Shown in pieces: positions 57,285-64,000 of a DNA stretch of 64,000 bases. The first letter of the stretch is position 1. Every line of letters begins with the position of its first letter. Location of the stretch: contig JBOZIK010000001.1 in assembly GCA_051453625.1 (NCBI GenBank), forward strand, positions 183,236,830 to 183,300,829. Reading direction: 5' to 3'. A model generated the notes under the pieces. It was not told where the DNA came from. It ran no database searches and worked only from the letters and a program-made list of their open reading frames with translations. The translations under genes were made by a program, and so were the position numbers. Source of the DNA: Welwitschia mirabilis (Eukaryota > Gnetophyta > Gnetopsida > Welwitschiales).

Positions 57285-58189
57285 TGATGACTTAGAAATA
57301 GATGTACATTATGCTATGTTTCCATCAAAGTTAATAAAGAATATGTCAAAATGTTAACAATATGTTGTGATATTATTGTAATATATTGTGTGTTATTTTA
57401 AGTTAACTTTGTGATGCAAGTCAGTTAAGTGGAACCATGCTACAAAAAAGGAAAGTGGTTGTAACAACTAGATAGGTGGTGCAAAATAAGGAATAACAAA
57501 CTCACTACAACCACACCTATAAATATGCATTATAGAGGAGGCAAAATAATCTTTTTTATAGTCTTGGAGAAGAGATGAAAAGCACGTCTAAGGCAAAGAG
57601 ATTATATTGGAAGAACTATAAAGTAATTTTCTAAGCTACTATACCTATTATGGAAATACAAAAAGTAGTCAATTACTATATTTTCTTAATAAATAATACA
57701 AGTTGTGTTATTCTAAAAAGAATCTTGTGTTGTTAAAGTATGTAATTTGGAAAAGTTGCATGTTGTCTTTTTCTTACTCTTAATATTGATATTAGCTAAA
57801 GTTAATATTAAGGTAGTGTATCGGTTAGGAATAATCAGTTTACATAATCTAGCTATGTTTTCTTTATTCTAGTTACTTTTATTTTCCCCATATCCTATAA
57901 ATTATTGTTTATAAGTAGAGTAACTATCAAAATACTTTCTTACTAAAAATAGTCATTATTAATAAAGTATGTATCCTCATCAAATAAGAAAAGTCTTTAT
58001 TTGAGTTAAAAGTAGAAATAAAATTAAACTCCATATAAAAATTATTAATTATTAAAGTTTGTGTGTAGATGTGGTAATTTAGTTATATGTTTTTTTAGCA
58101 TCTTATTAATGTAATGGTTTCTTTTTAAGTATTTTGTTGAAACTAGTTAACTATTTTATAGTATTTTTAGTTAAATGACATGCTTGTCA
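57285..58189 (+). repeat. G2 3' LTR
   Basis: It is 905 bp, starts TGATGAC and ends CTTGTCA. It is not interrupted, so it serves as the empty-site reference for the copia A insertion near 57702-57707. A TATA-like box is at 57518-57525. Confidence 0.86.
57518..57525 (+). promoter_or_regulatory. TATA-like box of G2 3' LTR
   Basis: TATAAATA, conserved with the 5' LTR copy at 1502-1509. Confidence 0.5.
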
Positions 58190-58194
58190 TAAAT

Positions 58195-59270
58195 ATTATA
58201 GGAGATAGATTTAAACTTAGTTTTTACTGAGATCTCATAATTAAATCACTTTGATCTCAAAAATAATGATGATGTCTAGTGACGAACATAGCTCAATGAC
58301 ATCACCATTGTACACGTACAAAAAGATAACTATCAACACCTATGACAATGGTCAAAATCATGGCCATCAGAAAATGTCAAGTACTTAAGTACACTTGAAA
58401 CTAACAACAATGGATTATAAGTCTATAGATTATGTATCCTTACTTTCTCTACCCTAAGATCTTCATATAAATGTGTACCATGTTAAGGTTTTCTTTGGTA
58501 CTAAGCTAGTGCTTAGTGCATACCTCTTTCACGTTCAAGATTACAAAAATGTAAATCATAGAAACACAAACAAACTTTAAAAAAGCACAAGGATATTATA
58601 GATGAAAATTTTTCAAAGACCTCAAAGAGAAGTGTATGATTCTTTAAATTATTTACTAATATTTCTTAGAATCTAAGGTAATTGAAGTCAACATAAAGTA
58701 AGTAATATAAATAATTCTTATTAGAAAAATAACTTGGATAATCTACATCTACATAACTACAAGAAACACTTTACTTTCTCTTATAAATGTAAGGATAATA
58801 ACAAGCGCTTGTCACATTAGCTTTAATAACCTACCTTTCTTCTCTTAATGTGTTTATGAAAACATTGTTGGATCTTTCTTAGTAATGACAAACATTGTTC
58901 CTTAGTTAATGGCCTGATTATTTGACAAATTGAATGCTCCTTGGAAACCAATAATCTTACATACTAATGCTTATTAAAAATTTTGACAAAGAATATTAGA
59001 TTATGATCATAAAATATTTTCATAAGTTTATGTTCTACATTTAGCTCTACCTTTTCTAAGAATATATCCAATGGTTTTTATTATTTAAATTTCATTAAAA
59101 ATATGTTAACTATTTAGTTCTTCTAATCTTTGACACCTATAACTACTACACATTCTCAAGCTTGAGATAATTGCATTTTTTTTCCTCTCTTATTTCTTAT
59201 TTAGTGTAAATGATGTCAATATACTACACATTAAATGATGCCAATATACTACACATCTATTAAAATAATG
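58195..59270. other. Right flank, no gene seen
   Basis: AT-rich DNA with short ORFs only. Nothing is recognisable. Confidence 0.4.
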
Positions 59271-59449
59271 GAAACTTTTTTATAATATTTTATTTTAATG
59301 TTAAATTTGAAAGGTTTAAAAGAAAGATAGTACATTATAGATTTACATATAATGCTACTCAAAATCTTTGTAATTAAGCATGGGTTTTCCAACAAAATTG
59401 ATTTATCCAATTGCATTTAGTAATTAAAGATTCAAAAAAGGCCTTTAAT
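59271..59449 (+). repeat. 179-bp direct repeat, copy 1
   Basis: It matches 63215-63393 along its whole length with a few percent to about 10% difference. No terminal inverted repeat or target duplication is obvious. Confidence 0.7.
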
Positions 59450-61979
59450 AAGGTAGTATTTCTAATGTTTCTACTACCAAGTAGAATATTTAGATTGTTA
59501 GTTCAGAAAGTCTATCTTGCAAGGGTATAAAGATAATTCATTAATTTTAGGGTTTTTAATGTTCAGTAATATGCAAAACCATAGATTTACATTTTTTTTC
59601 TTAAGTGAGATTTAGCATTTTAAAAGTTAAAATTAGAATAGGAGAAATAACAATAAAACATCATACTAGTTGACATTTTTGTAGAAAAATTATTACTATA
59701 CATTAAATGGTTATATGCTAACTTTAAAAAGTAGAAAAAATAAAGATAATATGGCAAGAAATAAATTACAGATCCGTGAATATCCATATCATTTATATAT
59801 GTAATTAGGGAAAAAATAAAAATCTATAGTTCTAAAAAAGGAAAATTAAAAATGCTTAATAAATTAAGGCTTATAGTTTTTAGACATGACTAGGCTTTAC
59901 ATTTCTAGTATCTCTTAGAATGATTCACTCAATTTTTAAAAATGGTATTCTATAGTTTTTCTTCAAGAGAATAAGAAATCAAAAGGTATGAACCTTTGTC
60001 CACATTTTAAAGCTTTAAAAACTTAATGTTTGTAACTCTAAAAATTGAAGTGCAATTTACAAATTTAAAAAAAAGAACATAATAGTGCACTTACTCTAGG
60101 ATGTAGTTGCAAGAACTCATCATTAATCTATTAAGATATGAATCTACAATTTGGAATGCAAAAATTTCACTTTTTCATACTCACTAGAAAAAGACTCTAA
60201 GTTTACTTCTCAAATGAGAAAAATGAAATTTAATTCTCATTGATTACTTTAGAAATAATTCTTGGTATAATTCCATGCATTATTTTTTATTAGTTATTAA
60301 TGATTTTTTTATACAGTATAAAATTTTATTTGAGATGTAACACCTTATATAAATTCTAATATTTAATTATGCAACTATTTGTTTTTTCCCCTCATTTGGT
60401 TATGTATGTTTGATTTTTGATGTTGATGTTTTCTAGTTAGTAAAACATAGTTCCACCTTTTTAATATTCTCATTACATTTATCATGGTAATATAATGTCA
60501 TGGTAGTAATTCTTTAGGGTTATATTAACTTTGCATATATTTTTTTCACTGTGTACATATATACTATATATATACACACACATATTTGCCATGGTAACAT
60601 GACACTATGATAAGATGTTTCTGAGGTAATATTACTTTGTTATTATAAATATCCAAGGGTAAGAATGGGCAAAAGGTTTAAATTTTAGACTACAAAATTA
60701 TAATGATCATATCTTCTCCTAAATGTGTAGCCATCATAATTCTCCAAACAAGTGATTTAACTATACCAAAGGCCTCACACTATTTCAAGTATAACATTTA
60801 AAGTTTTAAAACCATACCCTCCTAAATGAAGAACAAGTACTCAACCATTTGAATTACGAACTATTCAATTATCATAAATATTAATATGTTTTCTATAACA
60901 TTTTAATACTATTATGGTACTTCCAATGGTATAGAAAAGCTATGGGAAGATGTGAGATCCAAAAATATCATTAAACATAAAATATATAAAAATAACATGA
61001 TAAGTTTTTATGATAATATATCTTAACTATGGCAGAACACAATTTGGTACCATGGTATGTCTTACTATCGCAAAGTTACTCATGATAAGATTTGATGGTT
61101 TTTCTTCTTTTCTTCATTAAGTGATAAATGAAAAAGGGTACAAGTAGTAATGTTGTTTGAGTAAAAATCCATTAAAAATATTTGTTATAAAATTATTTTT
61201 TCAACTCAATAATATCATAATGGAACATTAATTATAAACTTACATGTGTTCTCTATTCTTTACCAATTTAAAGTTTTAAGTGACAATTATAAGCTAATAG
61301 GATGATAATCTTACTAGTGAAACACATGTCCTCTATTTAAGAGGTTTCTGGTAGTCTTACTAATAAAACACTTATCCTTTATTTAAGATATTATGTCTTT
61401 AAAAATTTCAATCACCTTCATAGTATAATATGATGCCTTAAGCATGATTAAATCATTCATTTAAGCAATTATGGTGCTTGTACTCTTCAGGGAAGTATGG
61501 TTACTAAATTTTTTAGTTTTATGTACTATTAAGTGTTTTCTTTTTTTGAAAAAAGACATTTTGATTAAACAAACAACAATGTATAAAACTTTCAAATCGT
61601 TCATCGCTAAGAAAAGGAGGTTTTCCCTTGTCATTCCTAAAACTAGCTGTTAAACATCCACCTTAACTCCCTAGAAGGCTAGAATAGAGAAAGGTCTTAG
61701 ACTTATCAACTACAAATGAAAGCTACTTATCAACCTAACATAAGAAATGGACAAAACAACTTAGATAAAATCCAAAGAGGACTTGCTAGCACTTAGAAAA
61801 TCTATAGCTAATGATTAAACCTTTGAATCAACTTATCTCTTTACATGAAATGGTAGAAGGCACAAGCATGTTTATTTATTAGGACATCCTTAGATATGTT
61901 GATCGCAATCATTCTATCCAATGCTACCTAAGTTTGATCTATATTTTTATTAGGTGTTATTTTAGCATCATGCACGTAT
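59450..61979. other. AT-rich intergenic DNA, no gene seen
   Basis: Stops occur in all frames apart from short ORFs, with small TA and CA tracts at about 60555-60590. GC content rises from about 61.5 kb toward the decayed ORF to the right. Confidence 0.4.
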
Positions 61980-63180
61980 ATGCCTTTATAATTTCTTATT
62001 GCGACACATTTGGGAGAACTTTCAATACCTTATAATGATCCTTCAAAGCTTTAGATGCCTCTGCCTCATTGTAGTCTAGCTCTCCATCTGATTCATAATA
62101 CCTTTTCCTCTAGATTATTCTTTAAAATAGCTATCCTTTGAAGACGATCTCTAATGCTCTTTCCTAGCATTCTTCACTCTAGTAGCTTTTCTTCTCTTAG
62201 AGGACTTTGACCTCTGCTTCATCTCCTTAGAAGAGGCCTCTTATTGTCCATCATTGATAATTATCACCTCCTTCACATTTTAGCTTTTACTAACTCCCTT
62301 CTGATCTTCTCAATGGGAATTTTCACTACTTCATTTTCCCATAGGATATTTGCTTGTGCACTATCTCTCAGGATCGTCGAATGCTACTTTACCTCTATGT
62401 TATCCAACTGGATCTCTACTGCTTCTTTTCCTTGCTTCCTCTTTTCTTGGTCCCCTCCCCTACTTACTCCTAACTCACCTACCTGCGGAAAGAAAAGGAT
62501 GCAAACAGGTCTATCCTTTCTACTCTTCTGCCTCTTTGGTTCTCCCACACCACTTCTTATGAGGGACCTCTACCCATTGGGACTTCATTCTTCATGAATT
62601 TCATCAATCTCTTAATCACTTCTAAATGTCTCTTTCCCACATTATTCTTTAGTCTCTTTACTAAGAAGAATGAAAAATTCAATCTTCTCACCTCTTTGAG
62701 GCCCATCAAAAAGCTAAAAGGCATCTCCCTCAACTTGTAGTGGTTGTTTTCCTAAACTACGTACCTATCTGCAAATTTAGCTGCTAATTTTTCGGGCTCA
62801 AATAACTCAGCTTTCCTAATGAAACCTTTTTGATTTGTGGAACTCTTCACTCAAGGAACTTATTCGAATCGTTGAACCTTATGAAAGAGAATAAAGCATG
62901 CTCTCCATCTTCTTGTAATTCTATTTCTTGAGCCACTATCTACTAGGTGATGAAGAACCTCCTCCTTCCTACCACCAGCTTACCTCTCACAAGTACCTTG
63001 TTTAACAAAAAGCTTGGGTATCCTCTCAGCTCTATCAACGGCTCCCATCTGATGGCCACTACCTTCTCCAAATCTTCTCATTATTACTAAATTTTTTACT
63101 ATTCTTTAGCTTATGCTTCGGATGCTACTCCATTCTTCTTAGCATCAACACTACCCAAGTTCTCCTTTTGATTTTGGTTC
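61980..63180 (-). pseudogene. Unidentified decayed minus-strand ORF in right flank
   Basis: This stretch is GC-richer than its surroundings and strongly pyrimidine-rich on the + strand, so purine-rich on the minus strand, as in coding DNA. On the minus strand one frame reads from about 63060 to 62850 (EPLIELRGYPSFLLNKVLV, ELQEDGEHALFSFIRFND). A second follows from about 62800 to 62500 (LAAKFADRYVV, FLMGLKEVRRLNFSFFLVKR). Basic text follows near 62220-62120 (RSKSSKRRKATRVKNARKE). Stops and at least one frameshift break it. I do not recognise the family; it could be a non-LTR or DNA transposon gene or a host pseudogene. Confidence 0.5.
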
Positions 63181-63214
63181 TCATAGTAGTAATGTCCACG
63201 TTTATATTGTGAAA

Positions 63215-63393
63215 GAACTTTTTTATAATATTTTATTTTAATGTTAAATTAAAAAGGTTTAAAATAAAGATAATACATTATAGATTTACATATAATGCTA
63301 CTTAGAATCTTTGTGATTAATCATGGGTTTTCCTGTAAAGTTGGATTTATCCAATTGCATTTAGTAACTAAAAATTCAAAAAAGGCCTTTAAT
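63215..63393 (+). repeat. 179-bp direct repeat, copy 2
   Basis: It matches 59271-59449. Its last base joins the start of the TGTAACACCC repeat, so the repeat at 63393 may have inserted into this sequence. Confidence 0.7.
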
Positions 63394-64000
63394 GTAACAC
63401 CCTAACTTTAATAATCCTAATTAACCTTTTTTTCCTTTAAATCATTATTAACTAACATGCACAACGGAACCTAGGATTAAATCCTGTTTAGACTCTATTA
63501 ACACATTATAAGATTTAAAATAATTAAATAACATAATTATTACTTAACTATAAATTCTTTGATTTGCATATAATAACAATGTCAAAATTGTATTCTATAT
63601 TTATTTCTAACTTTGTTTTCACCACACAAAATATCTTATATAAAGTTGATGGGATGTTAACTTGTTTTATTACATACAATGGTTAAGTTTTAAGATAGTG
63701 TCTAACCAATATAATAGGAGGTTGGATCTTCTATTAATGGTATTCCAACTCAAGATCTGGCCACCCTCTAGATGTAAGTTGGTTCTACTTTAGATTCTAG
63801 ACTATACAAACATGGCTAGGCTCAACTTCATAGGCTTAGACTTCACCTCAGAATATCCCTAATACAGGTGACAAGCAGTACGTAAGACGGATGCATGTTT
63901 ACAAGTAACCTCTGCTTCTTTGGAGCATCACAAGATGGTGCAACATGATCCTTTGATACCAAGGACTTGAGATATTAAGTCGAAATAAGTCAATGCATGG
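63393..64000 (+). repeat. LTR-like repeat starting TGTAACACCC (cut by window end)
   Basis: It aligns with 3641-4150 over about 500 bases. It looks like the start of a gypsy-type LTR, but the remaining element is outside the window. Confidence 0.5.

Larger units (their letters stand above)
1277..58189 (+). mobile_element. Ty3/gypsy LTR retrotransposon G2 (outermost, interrupted by nested copia A)
   Basis: The 5' LTR is 1277-1690 plus 45280-45747 and the 3' LTR is 57285-58189. The left LTR piece matches the first part of the 3' LTR and the right piece matches the rest, so about 43.6 kb was inserted inside the 5' LTR. Flanks read caaat (1272-1276) and taaat (58190-58194), a 4-of-5 target duplication. 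Removing the insert leaves an element of about 13.3 kb with gag, protease, RT, RNase H and integrase in gypsy order, plus about 6 kb of extra sequence after pol. The pol motifs (KDHF near the RT start, VADHL at the end of RNase H, PWFADI before integrase) point to the Athila/Tat side of gypsy; the lineage is an inference. It is dead: every gene has stops. Confidence 0.85.

Noticed and set aside
45280-58189. G2 as an endogenous pararetrovirus (badnavirus-type)
   Set aside because: An integrase with D,D,E positions, paired LTRs, a polypurine tract and target duplications are present, which fits a gypsy retrotransposon and not a pararetrovirus.
60540-60600. Origin or matrix-attachment site in the TA/CA tract
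   Set aside because: It is only a short simple-sequence run in AT-rich DNA; nothing specific supports a function.

Overview
The window looks like repeat-dense nuclear DNA from a flowering plant. It is very AT-rich and interrupted by runs of N (100-N scaffold gaps plus other sizes). Almost everything recognisable is decayed plant LTR retrotransposon: Ty1/copia elements with a tRNA-iMet-type primer site, and Ty3/gypsy elements whose pol reads like the Athila/Tat lineage. I found no intact host gene, no rRNA or tRNA gene, no CRISPR array and no bacterial-style operon. The species cannot be named from this sequence. Element names (G1, G2, A, B, C, D) are mine.

Layout: the core is a nested stack that can be rebuilt from target-site duplications (TSDs). 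The outermost unit is gypsy element G2 (1277-58189, + strand). Copia element A (+, 1691-45274, TSD gttat) sits in G2's 5' LTR. A's 5' LTR is split by a minus-strand copia block (2108-28817, TSD aattc/gattc), which holds parts of two copies, B and D. A's 3' LTR is split by a second minus-strand copia, C (36727-44591, TSD gcttt). A second gypsy element, G1 (+, 5879-18576, TSD gacat), is inserted in the 3' LTR of B. All four datable insertions landed in LTRs.

Coding content: each element keeps gag, protease, integrase, reverse transcriptase and RNase H in the family order, but all carry stops and frameshifts. Many stops fall where the family has Gln or Arg, which fits C-to-T decay of methylated DNA. 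Beyond gag-pol, the copia copies A, B, C and D all carry a third ORF between pol and the polypurine tract that resembles the 'putative plant transposon protein' domain. G2 has two extra decayed genes after pol: an antisense ORF near 52 kb and a long coiled-coil-rich sense ORF that ends about 40 bases before its polypurine tract.

Other structure: three element types each carry their own array of short palindromic motifs (GGTCGACC in copia, GTCATC/GATGAC in G1, CAAAGG..CCTTTG in G2). G1 and G2 also share a conserved untranslated block after pol. The right flank (58195-64000) holds a 179-bp direct repeat pair, an unidentified decayed minus-strand ORF at about 62-63.2 kb, and the start of a TGTAACACCC-type LTR that is also present near 3.6 kb. 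Several N gaps are flanked by the same sequence on both sides, so local duplications there are probably assembly artefacts.
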